The notes beneath the pieces are model-generated. The model ran no database searches and was not told the origin of the DNA. It worked only from the letters and a program-made list of their open reading frames with translations. Source: 55-13 sp964501275 (lineage in GTDB: Bacteria > Armatimonadota > Fimbriimonadia > Fimbriimonadales > Fimbriimonadaceae). From it: 64,000 nucleotides of DNA. Location: contig CAZCSP010000005.1 of NCBI GenBank assembly GCA_964501275.1, forward strand, positions 1-64,000. The letters are read 5' to 3'. The position numbers were made by a program, and so were the translations under genes. This document shows positions 48,858-55,953 of the stretch, in pieces; within the stretch, counting starts at the first letter, position 1, and each line of letters begins with the position of its first letter.

Positions 48858-49634
48858 TTATGGATGGACCGGATGGACCGCCTCGACCATTTGATCGCCG
48901 TTGGCGGTTCGACAGCCGACCGCTTGGGCAGTCCGCAGGAGGGGTGTCACACCATGTCCTGCAACGACATCTCCGACGAACATCGCCGGGAGGAGAAGGC
49001 TTGCGTCGATCGGAAGAGGATCCCCTCCCGCCATACCCATCGGAGTAGCGTTGCAAATCATATCACAGCCTGACGGGTCTGGCGGCCCTGACTTCAGACG
49101 CCCGCGAGCAACGTCGCAGAGGAGTTCGATCAGGTGTCCAATGCGCGCACTATCCATGTCGTAGACGATAAGTTCGCCGACGCCAGCCTCTAGCAACGCC
49201 AAGGCAATGGCGCTCCCGGCCCCACCGGCGCCAAGAAGCAACACGCGCGCACCCCTGGGTTGCGCGCCCTGATCCATCTGAGCCTTCACAAAAGCCACGC
49301 CATCAAGCATATCGCCGTGCCATGAACCGTCGGCATTACGTCGCATGACGCTGACGACGCCAAAGAGGCTCGATGTCTGGGAACTTGTAGCGCAGTAGCC
49401 GAAGGCCCTGAATTTATGCGGCATCGTGATGAGCAGGCCATCGACATTGGGGATAAGCGCAAGGCCGCGCATGACGCTGTCGAAAGCAGCCTCCGGCACT
49501 TGCATCGGAATACAGATTCCGTTGTGGCCACGCCCGGCGAAGCCGCTCGTCAGTCGTTGGGGCGATCTGGCATAGATGATCGGATCGCCAATGATCGGGA
49601 ACAGCCTGGTCTCTCCGCTCAAAGTCTCAAGCAT
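48858..49634 (-). CDS. aroE: Shikimate dehydrogenase-like protein, C-terminally shortened
   Basis: A 258-residue protein of the AroE family. Substrate-domain blocks are LFPIIGDPIIYARSPQRLT and DGLLITMPHKFRAF. The NADP domain has VLLLGAGGAGSAIALALLEA and MICNATPMGMAGGDPLP. The family ends with a helix that closes the cleft; here the chain stops at GDQMVEAVHPVHP, roughly 15-20 residues short, where the DNA repeats GGTCCATCC twice. It is closest in style to the proteobacterial catabolic relatives (GRGHNGICIPMQVPEAA). It may be a transferred gene trimmed on arrival. Activity is uncertain. Confidence 0.75.
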   Translation of the reverse strand: MLETLSGETRLFPIIGDPIIYARSPQRLTSGFAGRGHNGICIPMQVPEAAFDSVMRGLALIPNVDGLLITMPHKFRAFGYCATSSQTSSLFGVVSVMRRNADGSWHGDMLDGVAFVKAQMDQGAQPRGARVLLLGAGGAGSAIALALLEAGVGELIVYDMDSARIGHLIELLCDVARGRLKSGPPDPSGCDMICNATPMGMAGGDPLPIDASLLLPAMFVGDVVAGHGVTPLLRTAQAVGCRTANGDQMVEAVHPVHP

Positions 49635-49877
49635 TGCACTGGTTACCGTAGCAGAATTCTATTTGGGAGCGCATATCTTTTCGAACTGTTACAGAGTGCT
49701 GGCGTCCTAGAAACCAAGCGTTCTGCCAGCCTCACCCCCATCCCAAACCCTTTCCCATTGTTGAGAAGTGCTGCAAACTCAAAATGGGTCCAGTCTATGC
49801 GTTGCGTCGCAATGGAGGGATCAAATCCTATTACAAACTTGCTATGCCGATCTGGAGATCGGCGGTCCATCAGTCCA
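49635..49877. other. Intergenic spacer, 243 bp
   Basis: The spacer lies between the MmcQ gene and the AroE-like gene, both on the minus strand. A TAGAAT box (minus strand, near 49660) could serve aroE. No repeat, RNA gene or terminator was recognised. Confidence 0.4.
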
Positions 49878-50210
49878 TCACTTCTTCCCCACTACCGCCC
49901 GGTAAGCCTCCCCGACAATCTCCCCGACTTCCTCCCAATCCACCTCGACGTCCAGGTACACGCCCAGCCAGCCCCGGACCCCGACATAGGGCGGTCGGAA
50001 GTACTTCTCGGGCTCCGACCCGACCATCGCCTCCTGCGCACCCGAGGGCGCGGCGCACCAGAAGGCCACGCGGTCGTCGTGGTGTTGGTCGGCGAACATG
50101 ACGAACAGCTTCTTCCCCTTAAAGAACCAAGCCGGCTCGCCATGGCTCAATCGCTCCTCGACTGAGGGAAGGTTCATACAAATCTGGCGAAGGCGATCCA
50201 AGGGCTCCAT
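49878..50210 (-). CDS. MmcQ/YjbR family protein
   Basis: A 110-residue member of the MmcQ/YjbR (CyaY-like fold) DNA-binding-like family. Typical blocks are LRQICMNLPSVEERLSHGEP, AWFFKGKKLFVMFADQHHDD and FRPPYVGVRGWLGVYLDVEV. The full family length is present. Function is unknown; some relatives are predicted DNA-binding proteins. A TAGAAC box ends 9 nt before the ATG. Confidence 0.85.
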   Translation of the reverse strand: MEPLDRLRQICMNLPSVEERLSHGEPAWFFKGKKLFVMFADQHHDDRVAFWCAAPSGAQEAMVGSEPEKYFRPPYVGVRGWLGVYLDVEVDWEEVGEIVGEAYRAVVGKK

Positions 50211-50265
50211 GGCAAGAGGGTTCTACACTGGCGGCGGTTCTTGAAATCGATGGGCGGGGCGTCAC

Positions 50266-51003
50266 TTATTCCTTCGGCAAAGCGGGAGTCAAAGTGAGCC
50301 AAAACTCATTCCCATCGAACTCATACTTGGCGATCAGCGTGATGCCGTCGTAGGAGTAGGCAGGAGGAATCCCCATAGTGTAAGTGTTTCCTTGAGATAG
50401 TATTTGAGCCCCGGACAAGGTTCCATCTGCTTCAAACTTACCGGCAAACAGCGGATCAATAAAGATCACCGAACCGCCTTCTGTAAACCCGGTGAAGTTT
50501 CCATCGCCATCAACGCTCGCCTCGACCGTGCCCATCGACCTGGCCCGCCCTTCTCTCACCATCAGGAACTTGCCTATGTAGTTCCCGGCCTCGGGCACCG
50601 AAGCCGTCCCACCCAATTCGGGTAGAGGCGCCGGTTGTAGTTCTCCCGACGCGTCTATACCGGAGCCGTTGGTGAAGATGAAGTTAAATCCGGTTGCGGT
50701 TTTGGTAACCGACAGGCTTCCTTCCACCGCGATACCCTCGTGGAGGAACGACCCTTTGGGCGAATGAATCAAGACCGCATAGTAGCTATCCGACAACGCC
50801 TCGCCCCGGAAGTTATTCCGATCCTCAACATCCACAAACATCGGCGCCGCCCCGTTGATCCAGCCGTCGCTGACCACCTCGAAGACGCCTCGATAAAATC
50901 CGGGTGCGATGGAGTTGTTGGAGGAAGAGGAAGAGGAAGAGCCGCCGCAACCAGCGAGGGCAAGTGCAGTGGATAAAGCGAGGAGACTGTAAAACCCTTT
51001 CAT
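50266..51003 (-). CDS. Lipoprotein of unknown function
   Basis: About 245 residues from ATG 51003: MKGFYSLLALSTALALAGCG is a lipoprotein signal (lipobox LAGC), followed by a serine run (GGSSSSSSSNN) that acts as a tether. The mature part is beta-rich with glycine turns (YRGVFEVVSDGWINGAAPMF, GRARSMGTVEASVDGDGNFT). It resembles transferrin-binding-like or lipocalin-like barrels only loosely. The frame is open to 51036 but without signal character. Confidence 0.7.
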   Translation of the reverse strand: MKGFYSLLALSTALALAGCGGSSSSSSSNNSIAPGFYRGVFEVVSDGWINGAAPMFVDVEDRNNFRGEALSDSYYAVLIHSPKGSFLHEGIAVEGSLSVTKTATGFNFIFTNGSGIDASGELQPAPLPELGGTASVPEAGNYIGKFLMVREGRARSMGTVEASVDGDGNFTGFTEGGSVIFIDPLFAGKFEADGTLSGAQILSQGNTYTMGIPPAYSYDGITLIAKYEFDGNEFWLTLTPALPKE

Positions 51004-51100
51004 GACAACTGTTTGGACGAAATTCAAGCGTCGCATGATCGGGTCGTCGAAATGCTATCTTCAACATGTCGGGGAAAGTCCCGGACATGAGGGGGGTCTC

Positions 51101-51436
51101 ATGAAAACAAGCTTAATTCTTGTTGGTGTCGTCTTCGGTTGTCTTTTCCAGGGTCACAAGCCTGTAGTGGTCAACTACGACGGTGAAGTCGTCTTGTGCT
51201 ATCGCGCAGCAGAGAAGAAGCACTGGCAACTGGTCGAGAAAGAAAAATATCGAAAGATTGAGAATTATCTGATCGAGATGAAAATTGAAGAAAAAACGGT
51301 GCTGGTCTCCTTTGACCCGAAGCTGGCCAAGGAAGATGTCGACAAAGGGACGTCGCTGTCGAGTATCGGGCTTGGCTACGAGTACCTGGTTGAGCGAGGC
51401 ACGCGAAAGATTCTAAAAATCAGCACAATCCCATAA
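51101..51436 (+). CDS. Exported hypothetical protein
   Basis: About 111 residues from ATG 51101 with a signal peptide (MKTSLILVGVVFGCLFQG). The mature part is short and charged, with VNYDGEVVLCYRAAEKKHWQ and a run of lysines (EKEKYRKIENYLIEMKIEEK). I do not recognise it. It has more A+T than the flanking genes and lies 61 bp before a hairpin-element right end (51497-51553), so it may belong to the Rhs/immunity region that begins there. Confidence 0.6.
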   Translation: MKTSLILVGVVFGCLFQGHKPVVVNYDGEVVLCYRAAEKKHWQLVEKEKYRKIENYLIEMKIEEKTVLVSFDPKLAKEDVDKGTSLSSIGLGYEYLVERGTRKILKISTIP

Positions 51437-51496
51437 GCACAAAAATACCTGGACGTGACTCTGGCCAACGACGTTATTGTGGTGTATGATGAGATA

Positions 51497-51553
51497 GCCT
51501 CAGGGTTGTGTCCTGTGGCTGGCGGGAGTCGGATGGATGCGCACCTTGAGGCA
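51497..51553. repeat. Right-end hairpin of REP-transposase element (lone copy)
   Basis: GCCTCAGGGTTGTGTCCTGT ... GCGCACCTTGAGGCA, preceded by GTATGATGAGATA as in the other right-region copies. No left end is found within the 60 bp before it, so the left half has been lost. It opens the Rhs/immunity region. Confidence 0.75.
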
Positions 51554-51641
51554 AGAAAACCATGGACGGTCGGGTAAGGCGGTATACGCCAGGTTCTAAA
51601 CCTGGTGCAGGCAAGACAGAGATAGTTCGATGGTGGAGACA

Positions 51642-51989
51642 ATGAAGACGCAATACATTATTCTGATAGTTATTGTATTGACTTCCTTGTTAAGTGGTCA
51701 GGAACTCAAAGAGGTGCCTCCGACATACGGGACTAGACCCTTCCCAGGATTCGTCCCCGATGCACAGACTGCTAAGCTTATCGCCGGGCCAGTAGTTGAT
51801 AGATTGTTAGGAAAGGAAGCTACCGGTGGAACAATCTATAAGGCCCAATTAAACGGAGATGTATGGACCGTCACGGGCCACGCGAGAATGTCAGGCGAAC
51901 CGAAACTAGGTCAAGATGTGAGATCACTTCGCCAACCTGTCCTTAAGATAAATAAGATGACTGGATCTATGAGTTTCGAGGTGAAGTGA
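51642..51989 (+). CDS. NTF2-fold immunity protein (Imm-NTF2-like), exported
   Basis: A 115-residue protein with a signal peptide (MKTQYIILIVIVLTSLLSGQ). The mature part shows TRPFPGFVPDAQTAKLIAGP, GGTIYKAQLNGDVWTVTGHA and a final VLKINKMTGSMSFEVK. This is the conserved order of the NTF2-fold immunity family found beside Rhs and other polymorphic toxins. ATG 51642 is preferred (GGAG 5 nt upstream) over 51630. It precedes, rather than follows, an Rhs fragment and overlaps it by 4 bp (GTGA). Its own toxin is not in the window, so it is an orphan immunity gene. Confidence 0.72.
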   Translation: MKTQYIILIVIVLTSLLSGQELKEVPPTYGTRPFPGFVPDAQTAKLIAGPVVDRLLGKEATGGTIYKAQLNGDVWTVTGHARMSGEPKLGQDVRSLRQPVLKINKMTGSMSFEVK

Positions 51990-53461
51990 GCATTGCCAAC
52001 GCTGTAACTTTAACGGTTTTGAGCTACCGCAGCATCAGCGGGGGAACGGAAACCGAGCGCCAGCGCGTCGAATATTCATACGACGACGTGGGCAACATCT
52101 TGACGTATCGGAACAACGGCTCGGGAGGCGGAGGCAACAACTGGCTGACGACCTACACCTACGACCGCGCCAACCGGCTCAAGACGGAAATCCGCACCGG
52201 AGGAGGAGCCCATAACTTCAACCTCGCCTACAACTACGACAAGTCGAATAACCGGACTTCGGTAGTTCGCAACGGCAGCTCATCCAGCTACACGGTGGAT
52301 GATAACGATAAGTTCCTGACCGGCGACGGCTTTACCGCTTCCAGCTATGACAACGATGGCAATCCGGGGACTCTCAACTGGCCTGGACGCGGAAACTACA
52401 ACTTCACCTACGACAAGGAGCAGAAGCCAACGACCATCGTCGCCGCCGGGCTCGGCACTTGGACCCATACCTACGACGGCGCTGGCCAAAGGGTAAAGCT
52501 GGTATCTCCATCTGGAGAACGACGCTACGTTTTCGATAGTTCGACTGTGATTGCGGAAACCAACTCCGGCGGAACCATCCTCACCTATCATGTCCCGGAC
52601 GTGGGCTGGATAGACGGCTCTACTCAGCGGTTCTATAGGCAGAACGGCCTTGGCTCAAATCTGTCGATTTTGGATACCTCGGGAACCAAGGTCTCCGAGA
52701 GCGAGTTCGACGGCTATGGGAACGAATATGTGGTCAATGCAGGCCCCAAAAACCAGTTCGGATTTGCGGGCAAGCATGGCTACCAGACGGATGCCAACGA
52801 CCTGCAACTCCTTGGGGCCAGATTCTATGTCGCCCCATTGGGCAGGTTCCTTACCCAAGACCCCATCGGGCAAGGGGGAGGTCTGAACCTGTATGCGTAT
52901 TGCGACAATAATCCATTGACAAGGGTGGACCCAGATGGAAATGACTGGATCGTTTTTAGTAGTGGCCACGGCGCGCAAGGCAACGGCAGCCACGCTCGTT
53001 TGGGAATATGGAAACCAGGGCAACGTGATCTGAGATGGTTTGGCTTTTATCCAACTGGAATAGTAGAAAATGATGCACCAGTAGCAGACAAGTCGAGTGT
53101 TGCGATGTATGTTACACCTCAGCAAAGAAGAGAGATTGAAAAGAAGATTTATCAAGCTATCATGAATAGAGACGCCAACTACCGGCTTCGCGGTAGAAAC
53201 TGCGCGGAATGGCTTGGACAAAACATTGGCCCCGTTATTGATCCAAGTGAAGACTTCAAGGACATTCAGACACCACGACAACTGATAGCCTGGGCGGAGT
53301 CTGCTGGTGGGTCTACGGTAGTGCCAAATGGCTGGCAATCGCCTTATATAGCTGGTAAAGCATTTCCGTGGATAACTTCGAAGCCACCAAAGAAGCAAGG
53401 AAAGTCTAGCGACTCAAGTTCAAGACGCCGAGGCAGTTCATCTGGTTCAAGCCGATCATGA
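51986..53461 (+). CDS. Rhs core fragment with C-terminal toxin domain (orphan module)
   Basis: A 491-residue product starting inside the Rhs/YD-repeat core. YD repeats (VEYSYDDVGNILTYRNN, WLTTYTYDRANRLKTEIRTG) lead to the conserved core end RFLTQDPIGQGGGLNLYAYC then DNNPLTRVDPDGNDW. The last ~165 residues are the variable tip. It has a His-bearing GSHARLGIWKPGQRDLRWFG and a Cys-bearing YRLRGRNCAEWLGQN, a His-then-Cys order reminiscent of permuted NlpC/P60 or papain-like peptidases, and ends in a Lys/Ser/Arg-rich tail. The N-terminal part of a normal Rhs protein is absent, so export is doubtful; it is an orphan toxin module. Confidence 0.78.
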   Translation: MSIANAVTLTVLSYRSISGGTETERQRVEYSYDDVGNILTYRNNGSGGGGNNWLTTYTYDRANRLKTEIRTGGGAHNFNLAYNYDKSNNRTSVVRNGSSSSYTVDDNDKFLTGDGFTASSYDNDGNPGTLNWPGRGNYNFTYDKEQKPTTIVAAGLGTWTHTYDGAGQRVKLVSPSGERRYVFDSSTVIAETNSGGTILTYHVPDVGWIDGSTQRFYRQNGLGSNLSILDTSGTKVSESEFDGYGNEYVVNAGPKNQFGFAGKHGYQTDANDLQLLGARFYVAPLGRFLTQDPIGQGGGLNLYAYCDNNPLTRVDPDGNDWIVFSSGHGAQGNGSHARLGIWKPGQRDLRWFGFYPTGIVENDAPVADKSSVAMYVTPQQRREIEKKIYQAIMNRDANYRLRGRNCAEWLGQNIGPVIDPSEDFKDIQTPRQLIAWAESAGGSTVVPNGWQSPYIAGKAFPWITSKPPKKQGKSSDSSSRRRGSSSGSSRS

Positions 53462-53964
53462 CTTGCACGATGTGTAGCTACATAAGAATATCATTGATTC
53501 TTCTATCCCTGTTTCTTTTGCAGGGATGCAAGGTTCAAAGTTCTCCCGGTAAAGTCTTGGCTTCGCCACCAGTAGTGGTAGCGCCCAGATCTCTTCCTGA
53601 CCTTCTTGAGCTTTTGACCGGCTCTTCACCGTCGGGAGAGAAGTTCGAAGCTGCCCTCGAACTAGGAAGAATCGGGACTGTCCAACGTGATCAGGAGGTT
53701 ATGTCTTATGTAGCTAGTAAGGAGCTGACTGATCCGGTTTTGATTGCTACGTCTCTGCGACACCCACAGACTGAGAGGGCAAAGGATGCTTTAGTAGACT
53801 TATTCCGAAAGGAGGATTCCGCGATTTGCTCCGAAATCGCTCGAACATTCAAGACACTTGGAAATCAACAGCGTATCAATACGCTTCTTAGGCTTAATGA
53901 ATCGAAAAGCGAACAAACCAGACAATCCGTTGAACTCATACTTGGTACAAGACGTATTGAATGA
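53458..53964 (+). CDS. Lipoprotein with helical repeats, likely immunity protein of the Rhs toxin
   Basis: A 168-residue protein. A lipoprotein signal (ISLILLSLFLLQGC, lipobox LQGC) is followed by paired helices resembling HEAT repeats (LPDLLELLTGSSPSGEKFEA, then RAKDALVDLFRKEDSAICSE). The ATG overlaps the stop of the Rhs fragment as ATGA, the usual coupling of toxin and immunity. A periplasm-facing lipoprotein would fit a toxin that attacks the wall or periplasm. The family is unrecognised; the role is inferred from position. Confidence 0.65.
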   Translation: MTCTMCSYIRISLILLSLFLLQGCKVQSSPGKVLASPPVVVAPRSLPDLLELLTGSSPSGEKFEAALELGRIGTVQRDQEVMSYVASKELTDPVLIATSLRHPQTERAKDALVDLFRKEDSAICSEIARTFKTLGNQQRINTLLRLNESKSEQTRQSVELILGTRRIE

Positions 53965-53993
53965 GGTGAAGTGCGTCCTCCGCACCTTTATAT

Positions 53994-54154
53994 CTCAGGG
54001 CGCCTTAGCCGTTTTACTTCGCCCGCCTCAAACCCGTAGCCCTGAGGCTAAGATCGCTTGCGACCGGTGTTGTTGATCAATGGGAGTATGATGAGATAGC
54101 CTCAGGGTTGTGTTCTGTGGCTGGCGAGAGTCGGATGTATGCGCACCCTGAGGC
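53994..54154. mobile_element. 161-bp internally deleted REP-transposase element
   Basis: Left hairpin 53994-54048 and right hairpin 54099-54154 are joined by a 50-bp spacer (GATCGCTTGCGACCGGTGTT and GTATGATGAGATA). The left end has lost its first bases (CTCAGGG). It lies 30 bp after the immunity gene. Confidence 0.8.
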
Positions 54155-54176
54155 AAACATGTGGGGCGGTGGCTAG

Positions 54177-54524
54177 ATGATTAGTAGGCGAACTTGGGGT
54201 CTGCTAATCGTTGCTTTCGCGCTCGTACTCTTCTGCGGCGCCTGGCATTTCTCCTGGCCCCTGCGAGAGGCGGGTCGGTGGAGTCCGTGCATTGGACGCC
54301 CCTTGTCGACCTGTGCGGAACCATCCGGCTACGACGAGGTGGTTACGGGGTGTGCCGAGTATCTGGATTGCAGCACCGATCCGCCCGGCGCGTCCTACGC
54401 CACCGCGGTCCTAAAGACGAATCGAGGGTCCTGGTGGTCTTCCTACGCCTATGCGGTCATTGCCCTTGACGCTGATGGCCGCGTGATGAAGGTCGAGATC
54501 AAACGATTCTATTCGGCGCTATGA
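54177..54524 (+). CDS. Exported or membrane-anchored hypothetical protein
   Basis: A 115-residue protein with an N-terminal hydrophobic helix (WGLLIVAFALVLFCGAWHFS) and a mature part rich in Cys (CIGRPLSTCAEPSGYDEVVT, GCAEYLDCSTDPPG) and aromatic residues (GSWWSSYAYAVIALDADGRV). I do not recognise it. It sits alone between two hairpin elements (53994-54154 and 54763-54927) and is followed by a transposase remnant. By context it may be another orphan immunity gene. Confidence 0.6.
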   Translation: MISRRTWGLLIVAFALVLFCGAWHFSWPLREAGRWSPCIGRPLSTCAEPSGYDEVVTGCAEYLDCSTDPPGASYATAVLKTNRGSWWSSYAYAVIALDADGRVMKVEIKRFYSAL

Positions 54525-54548
54525 GGGCCTGACGAGGAGGTCACCCAT

Positions 54549-54762
54549 CTAGTGTCGTGTCTCACTAATCTCCCTACACCTTGCGACCTTCTCAATGATT
54601 GCTTCGGCGGAGGCAGTCTAAGTGAAGGGTTTGGGATCGCGGTTGTGGATTCTCAGATAGTCCTTGATGGCGGCTTCGAGTTCCTTTACGCTTGAGAACG
54701 CGAGCCCCGCCGGATGCGTTTGGTCGTGATTTTTGCGAAGAATCGTTCGACGAGGTTTTGTC
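54549..54762 (-). pseudogene. IS630-type transposase C-terminal remnant
   Basis: Read on the minus strand: LVERFFAKITTKRIRRG in one frame, then after a frameshift LAFSSVKELEAAIKDYLRIH and NRDPKPFT, a stop, and TASAEAIIEKVAR. This is the end of an IS630-family transposase. It is cut at its 5' side exactly where the hairpin element at 54763 begins, and has both a frameshift and an in-frame stop. The N-terminal two-thirds are gone. Confidence 0.75.
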
Positions 54763-54927
54763 TGCCTCAGGGCGCTCTAGCCGCTGGACTTCGCCCACCG
54801 CAAACCCGCAGCCCTGAGGCTAATATCGCTTGCGACAGGTGTTGCCGATCGATGGGAGTATGATGAGATAGCCTCAGGTTTGTATCCTGTGGCTGGCGGG
54901 AGTCGGATGTATGCGCACCTTGAGGCA
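54763..54927. mobile_element. 165-bp internally deleted REP-transposase element
   Basis: TGCCTCAGGGCGCTCTAGCC opens the left hairpin (54763-54820). The right hairpin (54871-54927) ends GCGCACCTTGAGGCAG. It is almost identical to the copy at 55562-55727 and starts within the IS630 remnant, so it inserted after that transposon or promoted its truncation. Confidence 0.85.
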
Positions 54928-55005
54928 GGAAAAGCTTCTGGACGCTAAGACCAGTGTTGTGAGATTGAACGATGCAAGGCCGCTTTTGAGACTTAGGTTT
55001 AAGTT

Positions 55006-55377
55006 ATGAATGTTCGTATGAAATGTTTGATTGTCATAGTTGTAGCCGCTTTCATTTCGGCGCAATCCAGCGATGGACCGCGAGCAGTAGTCCCCACGAA
55101 AGACAAGCCGGTCATTCTCGATGGCATCCACCTGCGAGGCTATCAATCTGCTATTGAATACATACAATCAACTAAGTGGATAACAGGGGACTTAAAGAAC
55201 CCACAATCCTATGTGATTAGCTTTGAAGGTACGCAACAAGGGAATCTTGTTTATCATTTTTATCCAAAGCCTAAAGGAAAACCTTTTGAAGATCTCGGAA
55301 TAAACCTGGAACGCCCGCCCCTACACGTTTTTGTAAACTCGGAGACCTTCAAGGTGGAGAAGGCTGTTATCGAATGA
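55006..55377 (+). CDS. Exported hypothetical protein abutting an Rhs fragment
   Basis: A 123-residue protein with a signal peptide (MKCLIVIVVAAFISAQSSDG from Met5) and a mature beta-rich part: PVILDGIHLRGYQSAIEYIQ, YVISFEGTQQGNLVYHFYPK and HVFVNSETFKVEKAVIE. It is A+T-rich compared with the core genes. The stop lies on top of the first codons of an Rhs core fragment, as the NTF2 immunity gene does at 51989. The matching position suggests another orphan immunity gene, but the family is unrecognised. Confidence 0.62.
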   Translation: MNVRMKCLIVIVVAAFISAQSSDGPRAVVPTKDKPVILDGIHLRGYQSAIEYIQSTKWITGDLKNPQSYVISFEGTQQGNLVYHFYPKPKGKPFEDLGINLERPPLHVFVNSETFKVEKAVIE

Positions 55378-55561
55378 TTTTGAAAGCCGTGGCCGCACCA
55401 CGGTTCTGAGCTACCGTAGTATCAGTGGGGGAACGAAAACCGAGCGCCAATACTCATACGACGACGTGGGCAACATCTTGACGTATCGGAACAACGGCTC
55501 GGGAGGCGGCGGCAACAACTGGCTGACGAACTACACCTACGACCGCGCCAACCGGCTTGTC
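55378..55561 (+). pseudogene. Rhs core fragment truncated by a hairpin element
   Basis: About 180 bp ~90% identical to 52010-52190. It encodes GRTTVLSYRSISGGT, then YSYDDVGNILTYRNNGSGGG and YTYDRANRL. It starts at the same point of the core as the module at 51986 and breaks at ANRL where the element at 55562 begins. Its toxin tip is gone. Confidence 0.88.
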
Positions 55562-55727
55562 TGCCTCAGGGCGCTCTAGCCGCTGGACTCCGCCTGCCGA
55601 AAAACTGCAGCCCTGAGGCCAAGACCGCTTGCGACCGGTGTTGTTGATCAATGGGAGTATGATGAGATAGCCTCAGGGTTATATCCTGTGGCTGGCGGGA
55701 GTCGGACGTATACGCACCCTGAGGCAG
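55562..55727. mobile_element. 166-bp internally deleted REP-transposase element
   Basis: Left hairpin 55562-55619 and right hairpin 55670-55727, with the same 50-bp spacer as 53994-54154. It interrupts or replaces the downstream part of an Rhs fragment. The right end is followed by a G-rich stretch without a gene. Confidence 0.85.
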
Positions 55728-55953
55728 GAAATGGCAGGAGGTTTTTGGGGGGGCGGCATTTCGGTTTTGCGGTTTTGGGGCAGTGCGGATCCCGATTTAC
55801 CATTTCCGACAAGGCCGTCTTGGAGTGCGGGCGACTTCTTGGATTACACGCTGGTGTGGGTCGGACCTGGAGGTCCAACCCACGCAGCGCGAGCAAGCTT
55901 ACGCACTCCCAAAGGTCCCGGTCCCAAAACGAATCGGTCGGCTCATTCCCTAG
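55728..55953. other. Intergenic spacer after the Rhs region
   Basis: The spacer holds a run of G (55741-55753), one copy of the dyad word GTCGGACCTGGAGGTCCAAC (55860-55879) known from the BIME spacers, and the upstream region of the next gene. No open reading frame of note was seen. Confidence 0.4.

Noticed and set aside
51585..51606. tRNA-like T-arm (CCAGGTTCTAAACCTGG)
   Set aside because: It is only a simple hairpin; no acceptor, D or anticodon stems can be built around it.
51497..55727. Integron-like gene cassettes with attC sites
   Set aside because: The hairpins lack the RYYYAAC/GTTRRRY core sites, the genes are not followed by a single site each, and no integron integrase is visible. 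The ends match the REP-transposase element instead.
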